Under the pieces are notes generated by a model. It saw nothing but the letters and a program-made list of their open reading frames with translations. It was not told the origin of the DNA and searched no databases. This document shows positions 10,833 to 22,433 of a DNA stretch of 64,000 bases, in pieces (positions within the stretch are counted from its first letter, which is position 1; each line of letters starts with the position of its first letter). This DNA comes from Hofstenia miamia. Taxonomy: Eukaryota; Xenacoelomorpha; Acoela. The stretch is taken from positions 62,001-126,000 of the forward strand of contig SCFE01000058.1 of the NCBI GenBank assembly GCA_004352715.1, in the 5' to 3' direction. A program made the position numbers and the translations under genes.

Positions 10833-13690
10833 AATCAATTTTTGGTGACATCTAAGAAACTTTAATTTTGAAATGTGCAAACTTTTATTGGAGCATATTT
10901 TTGTTGGTGAGGTAATTAGTTTATGAAAATAGCATGATCTAGGCAATTTTATTGCCAAAATTAGAACGCTATGCATCGAAATTAAGAAATTTAGTTTTTC
11001 AAACGCAAGCATAAATGTTCATGTTAAAATATCTTTTGCATTTTTCAGAAAAGAATATAACAGGTCTAAGTGTTCACTAATGTTCAGATTCTATGTAAAC
11101 TTATCATAAATTTTCACTTGGATGGCATTCTAATTTATAAATACATGTGAATTGTTAATACATTGACATTAATTGTAGTAGACAATAGCGAGTCTAGTCT
11201 TATTTTCACCGTGATATTTTGGTGTCGTATTTGCTCATGAAGGAAGGTAAAATTGATATACACTTAACCCTAAGCTATCCATTGATCCATTAGGACATCT
11301 AAACGTACATTTGCTCCCCTGTTGCTTGGCAAACATTGGTGAAAAAAATATTCTTGTGCTGGAAATACATAAAAAATATCACTTTTTTTCAGTGAAAAAT
11401 TCGATTTTTGCAAAAACACATTCAAATACTACCTATAGATAATGTTCAATATAAAAATGGTTTATAGTCCATGGCAATAGCAAAGTAATCTCGTACTTTT
11501 AGACTCAAAATAGCATAACAATGGATAAAAATCAAAATCGTTACTTAAAAGATAACAACCTTTAAAACGTTAAATAATTGTTCGAAAACAAGAACAAGTA
11601 TATAATAAAATCAATAAATGTGATACCAAATAGTCAAATTTTTGGAACATCCTTCGCTCATACCTTACTAAAAATTGCAAAAAATTCACATTTTACTACA
11701 ATTTACAAATGAAATTATTATCAAAACTCAGTTAGTTGTAAAAGTTGCAACAATTTCTGCAATTGAGCATATTTGTCTTTTCATTTTGCTGTCTGCTATT
11801 GGACATGTGGCTGTATAGTTGGATTTTCACGCAGACTTCACATATAAATATACGATATACCTTTGAAATTTCAAGACCAACTTCAGGATGCTCTGGATCT
11901 GAACTCAAGAAACACATAATTATAGCATCGATTGATGCAGGGAACGATTCAAATACTCTTGAAAGTGTGTCAAAGTTCTAAGATTTTCAATGAGCTGAAG
12001 TTTTTAGTTCACTATAAAATCTCTTCGAAAATGACAGGTGTACCTATAGGTAATATATATGACGAATTTGTAAAGTGAAAGTTCTTTTGTACTACTGTCT
12101 TTATGTAAACATGACTCTCACAAAATTCACAAATAGCATGTGCGTCCAATCTGAATGCACTGCTAGGCACTAATGTGCTGTCATTTGCTATGCATGCATT
12201 CTATGCTGATTGTTACTACCAGTGTATTGTTATTGGAATTGGATGGACATGGGTTGAAAATCTGTGCAGAAAGCCCTGCCCTTCCCTGCTCTGCCCTGCC
12301 CTGCTCTGTCCTACCTGCCCAGTTCTGTCCGGTTCTGCTTGGAACAATAAGCTTAAGATCCAACTTAATGAATAGACACATTTTTATTATAATTGCAAAA
12401 AATTTCTTCCATTTTCCTGTTTGCTAAGTCAGTTTTGAGAATTCTAGAAATTGTAGAAGTATGTAAAATATAAATGTAAAATTTTAAAATGTAGGTTTTG
12501 TTTTTAAACACGTTATTTGTAAATTCAATAGCATTCGTTGCGTTTTGGGCTGATTTGGTACAATATTGGGTGATAGATAAGTCAAACATTTGAATTTCTT
12601 TGCAATATATCTGAATAAAGCGGATCAACCTTGGCCCGGCACGACCCAGCATGATCTCGCCTTGCCGGAAACATCCCTGCCCAGACCGTGTACTTCTTTG
12701 GTTGTGTGTGTGTTATTGGAATTATGAATTAATATATTCACTAGCAATTCGCTTGCTCCTGTGACATAATTTAACCTAAGAAAAACTAGTGTTTATTCAA
12801 TTAACGTGAAACTCTCTGCTCTATATTATATCAGGCAATAATTATGGAGGATGCAACTTATGTCAGCATCAGAAGGTTAACACCAGAAGACAAGGATTTT
12901 TCATTCTAATGCTGAATGAACGTTTTTGTACAAGACATGCAATCCAATTATCTTCCACAGATTATTGCTCAAATGTTAAAGTTCTTTTCCTACAACTGCA
13001 TTCTTGATGTATAGGTGGAAAAGCCAGTTTATTATAACTGGTATAATTCATGCAAGTCGACCACCCAATTTTCTATTTACTTGTTGATTGGTTAGATTAA
13101 TTATAAAATTCTTTATATTACCAACACTTGTGCTTAAAAATGTGTTGCCATTTCCTCCTCTGAAGTCAGATAAAAATATAGCTGCAGCAATACTAATTGC
13201 TAATACTAATTTTATGTACAGAGTGTCAAATGAACTGGGATGCTGTAAAAAATACTTTACGACGAAGAATTCTTAATATATGTCTATGCTCAAAACCTAC
13301 TGTTAATAATTATACGGTTCCAAAGCTTGGGTATATTGTAGCGATTGTTTGCAAGTGTAACCCTTTATACAGTATTTACATATTATTCATGTAGTTTCTA
13401 ATTAATGTTCTTATTGAATTTTTTTGTTAAGAATTTGCATATTGAAAATTGGAAGCATAAAATGCTATAATTTTAGAATAATAAATAGATTTATTCAAGT
13501 AAATTATTATAGTTCTAAAATTCTTAAGACATAATTTTTTTATAAGTTTTTGTAATTGACTGCTTTCAGTAATATAGACTATTATCATATTCAAAAATGG
13601 CTTCTTTTTAACAATAGAAGTTGAAATGTGTTTCCTATGTGTAGACAAGTAACAATTGATGTGCTTTTACAGCAAAAACTGATATTTTAA
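10833..13690. other. AT-rich intergenic DNA with a CCCTG-rich patch
   Basis: No gene recognised. Two GC-rich patches stand out: 12276-12345 with repeated CCCTGC/CTCTGC words, and 12627-12690 with GGCCCGGC and CTTGCCGG. Such patches flanking a few hundred bases of AT-rich DNA are often subterminal regions of hAT-type elements, but I found no clean terminal repeats. Confidence 0.4.
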
Positions 13691-13699
13691 TTTCAGGGT

Positions 13700-13700
<1 letters not shown>

Positions 13701-13730
<30 letters not shown>

Positions 13731-13734
13731 CCAC
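13701..13734. repeat. (TA)n microsatellite
   Basis: Uninterrupted TA dinucleotides of about 30 bp. Shorter tracts of the same kind lie near 5334, 14645, 16016, 19605, 21311, 21849 and 39577. Confidence 0.95.
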
Positions 13735-14039
13735 TTGTTCTTATAGATTGGTTTTTGATAGTTGTATTACATTTTTTTGCTGAATATTATTGGGTACTTT
13801 CTTAAATATTTCTTAATTATATTTAGTTTTGTAAAAAAACATATCTGGAGAAAAATATACTGACATTTAGAACGCTTACGCTAATAGAAAATTCCTTGAG
13901 CTACTAGATGAAAATTTACCTACGTTTTATCAACAAATGAAAAGAAAATGAAGCAATAGAATATATTATAAGATTCATAGTGCATTTTAAGAAAATTGAT
14001 TGGATCTTTAATAAGCCGTATTACAAATTTAAGATTTCC

Positions 14040-14712
14040 AATGGATCTAAAGACTCAAGATCCCCTTGCCGTTTATCTACCAATATATTTATCGTTTATC
14101 AGATATGTAATTGGATCCAAAATTTTAAGATCCGATCTGATCTGACACGGTCCGAATTTTCAAAAATTGCTAATTTTTGGATCCGAGCCGTATTTAAATG
14201 TAATTTAGGTTTTCTAATATAAAAATGAAACTATAATACACATCATTGTTTTTCTAAATACAAATACATGTACAATATTTCAGATGATTCAACACTATCT
14301 AAAGATAGACGGCTTCTTCTGTCTATAATTGTCAACCCATAAATAGCAAATCCCTTTCTGATTGCATTACTTTTTGCAATAATTACACCAAATAAAGCAT
14401 TCCACTTGCTTCTCTGTTGTCTTCTTTGATCTAAGGATTTAAGAAAAATGTGCAGAATTCTACTCTTCCTTAGCAAATTTGAATTGTCCACCATCATCAT
14501 CAAATTAATAACGTGTTGTATAAAATAACGCGGGACCCGTTGTAGGAATATCGAAATATATTTACATATACATAATTTCGTTTAGATTAAGATTATTAAC
14601 AGAATTAAAATTTTATTAAATTCATAAAATGCATACAATTCATTATATATATATATATACATTTTTTAAAATGTTTGGATCCGAAATTTAGAATCAATCC
14701 GATCTGATCTAT
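14040..14712 (-). mobile_element. hAT transposon remnant with GATCCGATCTGATC subterminal words
   Basis: The minus strand of 14243-14420 encodes AIYGLTIIDRRSRLSLDSVE then EILYMYLYL, matching the hAT C-terminal dimerisation region, in which a conserved RR..L....VE..L.....N block follows the SERVFS motif. It is flanked by GC-richer stretches with GGATCC..AAATTT and CCGATCTGATC at 14113-14145 and 14676-14710, direct copies of one another. The catalytic core is absent. I treat the whole as a decayed hAT element, with limits uncertain. Confidence 0.5.
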
Positions 14713-15016
14713 TTGTAGTTGAGATAAAATGCTGTTTCATATTGTCACCATCAAAGAATAAATAAATGTGAGTGAATTTCATGCAATAAACATTTTTGCA
14801 TTGATAAGTCAAGATACCCTTATTCCGAATATCATATTAATATAATTTGGCTCTTTATCATTTCAAAATGTTTATTCAAAACTATGATATTTTGCAATCT
14901 CTAAGAAAATCTTGTGCACATTTAAGCCTTGCACTATACTATGTACTACTGTTTCTCATGTTAGATTTGAAAAATGGCGATTGAAATTATTTAGCGTCAT
15001 TTTCTAGTGCAATATC

Positions 15017-15098
<82 letters not shown>

Positions 15099-15113
15099 TA
15101 TATATGTGTGTGT
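15017..15113. repeat. Long (TA)n microsatellite ending in (TG)n
   Basis: About 90 bp of TA repeats broken by two AAT interruptions, followed by GTGTGTG. Confidence 0.97.
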
Positions 15114-15348
15114 TTTGTGTGTATTTCTGATATAATATTATTTGCTTACTGTCATTAAATATTTAACCCCCAAATCTCGTAATCAAATTCAAGTCTAGTA
15201 CGGATTAATAGAAATATCATCAGAACTTTGAAAGCTCACTTAATAAATTAATAGTGCCATTTGTAATTAATCCAAAATAATCACTGATTCCATGTTCATG
15301 TAAATTGATAAATCTTTATGCAGCATTTTAAAGGTAAGCATTTAGGCT

Positions 15349-15690
15349 TTATCCCTGATTAGAAAGAGTTGGTCTAGTTGCTTGATTGTAAGAAGGAGGC
15401 CTTGACTGGGGATATTGTGGAGGTGATGCCGCGGTGAAGCTTTGCCGAGAAAATTCTTCATAAGCCGGAGGTCTTAAAAATGGCCGCGCCACATAAAAAT
15501 TATTGAATTCAGCACCATTGTATTGAAAATTGTTTAATGAGGTATGACTTTCAGGCCGAATGGCGTTATGGTTTTTGCAGCAGCATTTAATGTGCCAATA
15601 GAGAGCAAACAATATACAAGGAAATCAAATAGTGATAATTACTATTATATGATAACAGTTATCAACTCTATTAAGACGCATTGTGATTTG
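15349..15690 (-). pseudogene. PPxY membrane-protein family, copy 2 (probable pseudogene)
   Basis: From 15612 to the stop at 15349-15351 the frame encodes the family's juxtamembrane and tail regions: WHIKCCCKN, then ARPFLRPPAYEEFSRQ, SPPQYPQS and RPPSYNQATRP, i.e. three PPxY motifs (PPAY, PPQY, PPSY) with the same spacing as copies 1 and 3. Upstream in the same frame an ATG near 15681 starts a short stretch that keeps the hydrophobic segment but has a TGA where the other copies have residues, and the N-terminal Cys cluster is missing. The most economical reading is a pseudogene; an unusual exon structure supplying the N-terminus is the alternative. The nearby minus-strand sequence AATTGGCATT also occurs just upstream of copy 1. 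Confidence 0.65.
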
Positions 15691-16443
15691 CAATGCTAAT
15701 GCCAATTCTACTAAATATTTCAATGTCTATTATCAATACTAAGTTGCAATGGAGCTCTAAAGATCATTTTGCCTTTGATCGAGTACTTCCTCAAAATTAT
15801 ATGCATTTCTTAATAGATTCAACCAAGTTTATTTAGGCAAAGCTTAGTTGTGAGCAAATAGAGGAATGATTACAGAAAGTACGCTTACCTGAATTGAAAT
15901 AATCAGTGTCACCTTATTCCTCACAGAAGCACCATGTTGGCATATTATTATCTAGTCTAAGAACATTTGGTAAAATGAAAGAATTTTACAAGTTTGAAAC
16001 AGCATTCTGCAGCATATATATATATATATAACAAAAAAATCCAACCTTTGCGCAATGCATTGCATGTTCTTCGAATGCATAAGTAAGAAACTAACGCTTC
16101 TATATGCTAATACATTTTCAGAAGACATTGCCAAACACATAATCTTAGCAATTATTGCCCTCCCTCCCCTCCCACCTCAATGCTGGGATTGTTTACATAA
16201 ACGTGACAATGTACATTTGATAATTGTATCTTTGTGAAACAATACTGAATTAAATTAAATTGTTTCACTCAGAGGCGTTGAATGCATTTCAGCTTTATCT
16301 GCTCACTAACTGTGATCTGTAGACATTCATTTTTTGACTTTATTGTTCTTTCGATAATTAAAGACGTCTCTTGTTAGAATATTAATGATTAAATACGACT
16401 TTTTAGTCAATTTTTTGTCAGTTTTATTGTTTTTTATAAGTTA

Positions 16444-16554
16444 TTAATGGCTATGGAAAAAACTCGATAGCACTCGGAATTTATTTCAAAAAATACTCGA
16501 AATGTAAAACTTGAACCCGGCCCGCATAACTCAAACTCGACTCCAAAATCCTGC
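16444..16554. repeat. hAT-like subterminal repeat, copy A
   Basis: This segment with ACTCGAT, CACTCGGAATTT, CCGGCCCG and AACTCGACTC aligns with 37920-38036 over about 110 bp at roughly 80% by eye. It looks like the end of a non-autonomous DNA element. Confidence 0.5.
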
Positions 16555-16789
16555 ATGCGAAACTGCGATGCGATTTTCGTTTTGAACACATTCAGCAAAG
16601 ACTAATCTTTCATTTTAAGGACTTTAGATAATCTAAGCAAAATTATAATATTAAAATTAATAAATTTTTCTAATTGTTTAGATTGCCTATAATTGCCAAA
16701 ACTGAATATAATATTATAATTTACACAGTCAATGAATGCATTGCATAAAAATACAATCTTATTTTCATTTAAATTTGGTTTTATTAAAG

Positions 16790-16931
16790 GTGCGTTCCGA
16801 CGAGAACCTTTTGATGTATATCATTTGATATACGTCAAAAAGATGCTCGTCTGAACGCACATCGTTCAAATTGACGCACAAACAGCTTGCATCTTTTTGA
16901 CGTAGTTCAAAAGATTCTCGTCTGAACGCAC
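16790..16931. mobile_element. 142-bp MITE with about 25-bp terminal inverted repeats
   Basis: It begins GTGCGTTCCGACGAGAA and ends with the inverse TTCTCGTCTGAACGCAC. The inner part holds further copies of the TCAAAAAGAT.CTCGTCTGAACGCAC end and the palindromic ATATCATTTGATAT, so it can fold as a nested hairpin. It has no coding capacity. No convincing target duplication was seen. Confidence 0.7.
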
Positions 16932-17041
16932 ATTATTCATTTGAACTATCAGTAATTAACGATTTTGTTTTGGGGACAGATTGTCTCAAGTAGCCGTGAG
17001 TCTTAAAATACGAGGATTCTGAAGCTCAAAAATTTTAACTT

Positions 17042-17436
17042 NNNNNNNNNNNNNNNNNNNNNNNNNNNNNNNNNNNNNNNNNNNNNNNNNNNNNNNNNNN
17101 NNNNNNNNNNNNNNNNNNNNNNNNNNNNNNNNNNNNNNNNNNNNNNNNNNNNNNNNNNNNNNNNNNNNNNNNNNNNNNNNNNNNNNNNNNNNNNNNNNNN
17201 NNNNNNNNNNNNNNNNNNNNNNNNNNNNNNNNNNNNNNNNNNNNNNNNNNNNNNNNNNNNNNNNNNNNNNNNNNNNNNNNNNNNNNNNNNNNNNNNNNNN
17301 NNNNNNNNNNNNNNNNNNNNNNNNNNNNNNNNNNNNNNNNNNNNNNNNNNNNNNNNNNNNNNNNNNNNNNNNNNNNNNNNNNNNNNNNNNNNNNNNNNNN
17401 NNNNNNNNNNNNNNNNNNNNNNNNNNNNNNNNNNNN
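17042..17436. other. Assembly gap (395 N) beside (TA)n
   Basis: The gap ends in (TA)n at 17437-17498, so the missing part is probably at least partly microsatellite. Confidence 1.
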
Positions 17437-17463
17437 ATATATATATATATATGCATATACTGT

Positions 17464-17499
<36 letters not shown>

Positions 17500-17501
<2 letters not shown>

Positions 17502-18440
17502 CATATGTAAAATGGAATAGTAATTACAAATATGAATGCGTTTTAGTGAAATTCGTTCTAATAAAAATTGAATTTTAAGTCAGTCCATGGAACAATGTTT
17601 AATATCACCAGTATATTAGCTTATAAATGTATAAATTGCTTATGCAATGGAACGGACCTTTCGACATTGAGCATAAATTAAAGGGATTGAATTTCATAAT
17701 TATGATTTTTGCATTGCAAGAAAATAAATACGTTTTAATACGAATGAGCACATTTTGTAAATCTGATTTTTCAAAAAAAATCTGTAAGTAGCTCGTTTTT
17801 GTGAAAGTATTTATGACAACATTTTGTGGGCTAATCGGCCATATATTGTAGCTGTATTATTAATAGAATTTTTTTAATAAATTTCATAATTTTCTAAAAT
17901 GATATATCTTAAGCCTCAAACAGAAATTTTCCAAGTTTCATACAGCAAGTATTGACCCACGGGCTTGCACACAATACACAGCCTATTTTTAAATAATGTA
18001 CCGATCAAAATTTTAGGCAAGATACCATGTTATCAGTATTTTTCGGTATTGTCATAATATAGCAGTATTAGTTTCAGTATTGGTATACCGCCGGACTCTA
18101 GAAACTTTATACAGGTAATTTCGTTTTTCTGAACAATCGGTAATTAATTACTTATTCTAGGCAATATTGTATAACAATATCTATAGAATTAAACATCCAA
18201 TTAAAATCGTTTTTGGGTTATAAGAAAATTTAATGCCCCTTTCCAAATGCGATTTCTATTATTGGAAATATTAATTGAATCAAATTAGTATTTAGAACGA
18301 ATTTCTGAATTCAAAATTAGAGTATCGTAATGAAAAGACTAATTTGTAGTTGTCAAATACTTTCAGAATGCAATCTTTATTATTAACTTGTCATAAAAAT
18401 ACTAACTCTATACTTGTATAAATAACAAACGTTTGGCAGT
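17500..18440. other. AT-rich intergenic DNA
   Basis: No coding or RNA feature recognised between the (TA)n tract and the copy 3 gene. Confidence 0.5.
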
Positions 18441-18462
18441 CAGTGTTAAATTCATTTGACAT

Positions 18463-18873
18463 TTATCTTGGATTAGCGTTGGAAGGTCTGGTTGCTTGAT
18501 TGTATGACGGAGGTCTCGATTGAGGATATGACGGGGGCGGAGCAGCATTAAATGTTTGGCGAGAAAATTCTTCATAACTTGGAGGCTTTATAAACGGTCT
18601 GCTTACATGGAAATGATTGAATTCATCACGATTGTATTCAGAGTTTGCACTTGAAAATCGTCTTGAGGGATGAATATCATTATCCTCTTTGCAGCAAACA
18701 GCAAAACAACAGTAAAGAACTAAGAATATGCATGGAAGGCAAACAGTGAGATTTAATATTACTAAGTAAATTAATGTAGCAATTGAATCGTAAGAGCACG
18801 GATGTTCTTGACAAACATCATTGCAGCAGTTGAGTGGGCAGTTACTACAGTTTTGAGCACTATTGTCGCTCAT
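18463..18873 (-). CDS. Small membrane protein with three PPxY motifs, family copy 3 (intact)
   Basis: An intact 136-codon frame starting at ATG 18871-18873. The N-terminus (MSDNSAQNCSNCPLNCCNDVC) repeats the C..C....C...C spacing of copy 1 (NCNNCTHYYCNDSC). A long hydrophobic segment follows at about residues 30-60, including CLPCIFLVLYCCFAVCC, whose cysteines could be palmitoylated (inference). The tail has KPPSYEEFSRQ, PPPSYPQS and RPPSYNQATRP, giving three PPSY motifs. The predicted topology is Cys cluster outside, tail in the cytosol; there is no cleavable signal peptide. PPxY tails recruit WW-domain proteins, notably NEDD4-family ligases in sorting and turnover of membrane proteins. CYYR1, WBP1 and Shisa families share the layout, but no clear ortholog can be named. 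It is the best-preserved of four same-strand copies over 20 kb. Confidence 0.8.
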   Translation of the reverse strand: MSDNSAQNCSNCPLNCCNDVCQEHPCSYDSIATLIYLVILNLTVCLPCIFLVLYCCFAVCCKEDNDIHPSRRFSSANSEYNRDEFNHFHVSRPFIKPPSYEEFSRQTFNAAPPPSYPQSRPPSYNQATRPSNANPR

Positions 18874-18889
18874 GGTTTTATAGCGACAT

Positions 18890-21310
18890 ACAATGCCAAT
18901 GCCAAATTCTTTAATGAGGCTTTGCTAGAGCATTAACTGTAAGAGATCGTTGCACAGCATGAGATTGAGTAACAACTATTAATCATATGATATAAATTCA
19001 GAATCTTCAAAAATAGTGCTTAAAAATTTTTCAAAATATACCACATTTTCTGCTCAGATTCAATAACATTAATACAATTGGAAACATACGATATGAATGT
19101 TCATCCAATTACCAATGGTAATTAAATTCGAATTTTAACGAGAAAATATTTCTTGAATCTACAGTTAGGTATGTCTTTTCTATGTAAACAAGCATTTGGT
19201 GAAATTTTACACAATAATAACAATAACAATAGCTTAGTAGATGAAGTTAATGATAATATTATAGCATTGACCTACCAAAACATTGCGCTTTATGTTTAAT
19301 GCATTCTTAGCCATTCTTAATAAGCTTGTACAAGAAGCAACCATGAACTTTAGTGATTTTTTGATGTCATTTGCAAATTCGATAAATTGCAATTAATCTT
19401 CAATATTAATATAGGCTATTTTAAAGCTAATTAGCAATTTCATTAATGAAATTATATTTAAATCTTCGTTTGTTCAAAAACAGGGCTGGGTTATCAGGAA
19501 GGGCAAATGTGATCACTTGAGGCACATCCAGAGGGGGAACGTCACCCTCAACAGAGCACATGGGTTTCCATTCCTCATGAAATATATGCCTATAACAATC
19601 ATAGTATATATATATATATATATATATATATTAAGCACGCCTGATATTGTGATNAATTACCAATAATTTGCAATGATTTAAGCTTCATTAAAAATGTTTT
19701 CACGAGCATTAACGGATGACAATCTTGCTGAAACATGTTTGTATCATCAAGTCCCGACTCGAGAATCATTATTGTGCTGTCTATTAAAACAATGTAATAT
19801 TGGCTGTTGCGAGTATACTGCACAGTTTGATGACATGGAAAATATATTATGCTTCCGCCACTGAATTAACATTTTGTAATTTAAGGCATAACATTAACGT
19901 TATTTCGCACCAATGTTATCTTCTGTCAGACACCAAATATTGTGATGTCAAACCTAAAGAAACTAAACAATAATCAATGCTTTTACATAAGGCATCTAAT
20001 GCAGAACCAAACTTGCTCTTTGAAATTATGACTACAAAGCAACATTTGACTCAGATTTTTCTAGAACAATTTCTTTTTAGTGCTAACAAAAGTATGAAGC
20101 ACTCGTAGCCTTTGCTATCTCACAACAATGACTTTTCTTTTAAAAGGTTTTTATGTGTTATCTTTGGTATTTATATAACACAAAGCATGTTAATTTACTA
20201 TGATTTTTGTCTAGTATTTTCATTCCAATTATTGCCAAAAGTGAAACTAGCAATGAGAATATAGCCATTTTGAATGAAATGTTTGTGAAATTTGTTAAAG
20301 TTAAAATAATTTGAACACGTTTTCTATATTTTTTACTTGTAATGAAATATGGTGAACTACACAACAATGCTAATAAAAATAATAGAGAAATAAAGTATTA
20401 AATTCAAATTATGGCAAGTTACAAAATGTAACTAAAAGCAGCACAGTCTTAATACGGAATGATCCACAGTGCTGTTCTTTCTTCTGTTAACAAGAGTTAT
20501 TGAAATCGGAGAGCTAATGAAGAAAATGGGTTGAAATTGAACAAATATACTATTATTCAACAGTTGTAGTGAATACTATACAATTTCTTAAACATCGTTT
20601 GGAAATTGTGAAATTGTACATTAGTATTATAGACTCTTGAAAAACTTCATTAGAATTTTCAATTTTAGTGAGCATATTTTACTAGAAGTTTCTAGCATAC
20701 CCAACTTTAGTCTAGCATGCCGACAAAATTGTAGAAAATTTCTTAACAAGCATCATTAAAATTTAGGTCGAATTTGAATTAAGTGGGTTGGGCATGATTT
20801 ATGCCTGGCAAGAATTCGGTCTAAGTTATTGGCTGGAGAATTCTGGAATAAGGAAGGAAATTTTTAAAGATCATCCTACTATAAGAGAAAGAAATGTTCC
20901 CTATTGAAACTAGTATCAGTTAACAGAGCAACAGAATGTGTTCGGAATTCCCATAACCTACTGAACCACAGAGCATATAAGTGAGTTAGCCATTCTCAGT
21001 AATGGCTGTATAGGGACAGAGAAAATAATTCAGTTTTAGTAATTCATAGCATAAACTTTCATTATGCTGGTTCCGTTTGCTATGTGGAAATTTAATTAGA
21101 AAAATAAGACACTGAAGAGTAGATATATGAAATAGTAAACCTCAAATTGAACAGTTGGGTTTAGTTAATATCAACTTTTCTGTTTTGATTACATGTTAAT
21201 AAGCATAGACTATATAATTCCTCTAATAATGTTTTTTCAATAGTTGTAAGATCTTCAGAATAATGAATTTATCAACTACGTTACATGTAGGAATATCAAT
21301 GAAAATATGT

Positions 21311-21343
<33 letters not shown>

Positions 21344-22430
21344 CTTCGGACTAATGTTTTTCAAATTAACGTTGTTCTCTTCGTTGTTACTGGTACTTTG
21401 AAAGTGTGAATGCTTAATTTCAGAATGTACATCTGTTAGCATTAAGGTCTAAGTAACATTTCTGAAAATTGCTGAGCACTTACACCATTATTCACCGCAA
21501 AATGTGTGGTAATGGTAAAATTATTTCCTTCGAAATACGAAAAATTTTATGATTTCAAAATTCCTAATCAAAGCAAACAGTATCTTCAATAATTTCACAT
21601 TTTAAAAAAAACGGTCAAATTGGACCATTAGCAACACCAGAACGCCCTTCTAAACCAACAGGCCGTTTCCAAGCAAATTTAGCCCGTCTTTCCAGAGATT
21701 GGCCGCGTTTGACGTAGAAGCAGTTAAAAGTAAATTGGATATATGGATATTTTGTGCATGAATCCACAATTTTAAATAATATGGGATAAATGATCGCTTG
21801 AAATTTGAATTATTTAATTAGTGGAATTGTTATTCACAAGGTTATATAAATATATATATATATATATAAATTTCTTGAATTTTTTAGTTTGTAAGAAATT
21901 ATGATGTATACGTTAAATGAATTTTCAAAAGAATTTATTCATGAACATTTGGGAAGCTTAAAATTAATAATTATATAAAAAAATTACAGTTGAGCACAAA
22001 GGATTTTTAACAATTTAAGAAATTGCTTTTTCAAAATTGCTCTTAATTTTAAAATTCTTGCTAACTTTCGCAGAATTTATGCTAATTGCTATCATTTATA
22101 CACAAGATATTACTTCTAAATTCAACAAAATCTTTGCATTTATTGTTTGATAGGATCTCAAAAATATCCTTCAGTCCTTTGTTGGGCTTCTGTTTGCTTA
22201 AGCTACAATGTTTGAACTATTTAGCAATATATAATTGTTATTTTTGCATAGAAAATTAATGCTCTACTGTAGAATCACTGGGTTGAATCTAGACAGAACT
22301 TTGCCAGAGGACTTAGTGTCAAAGCAGTAGGTCGCTGAGGTGAACATATACTAGAGCAACAGTGATTCTAGCAAACAAGAGAACACTGTTAAACTATTTC
22401 TCTATTTACAGATGCTTGGGTGTCTTATAT
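18890..22430. other. AT-rich intergenic DNA between family copies 3 and 4
   Basis: No gene recognised. It contains (TA)n tracts near 19605, 21311 and 21849, one N at 19654, and short GC-richer patches at 19490-19570 and 21610-21720 that may be transposon ends. From about 22 kb rightward CpG becomes very scarce. Confidence 0.5.
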
Positions 22431-22433
22431 ACA

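Noticed and set aside
12276-12345. CCCTGC/CTCTGC repeats considered as a CRISPR-like or satellite array
   Set aside because: Irregular units without spacers; more likely low-complexity or transposon-end sequence in a eukaryotic genome.
17035-17504. Open frames across 17.0-17.5 kb
   Set aside because: (TA)n repeat plus Ns; no coding content.
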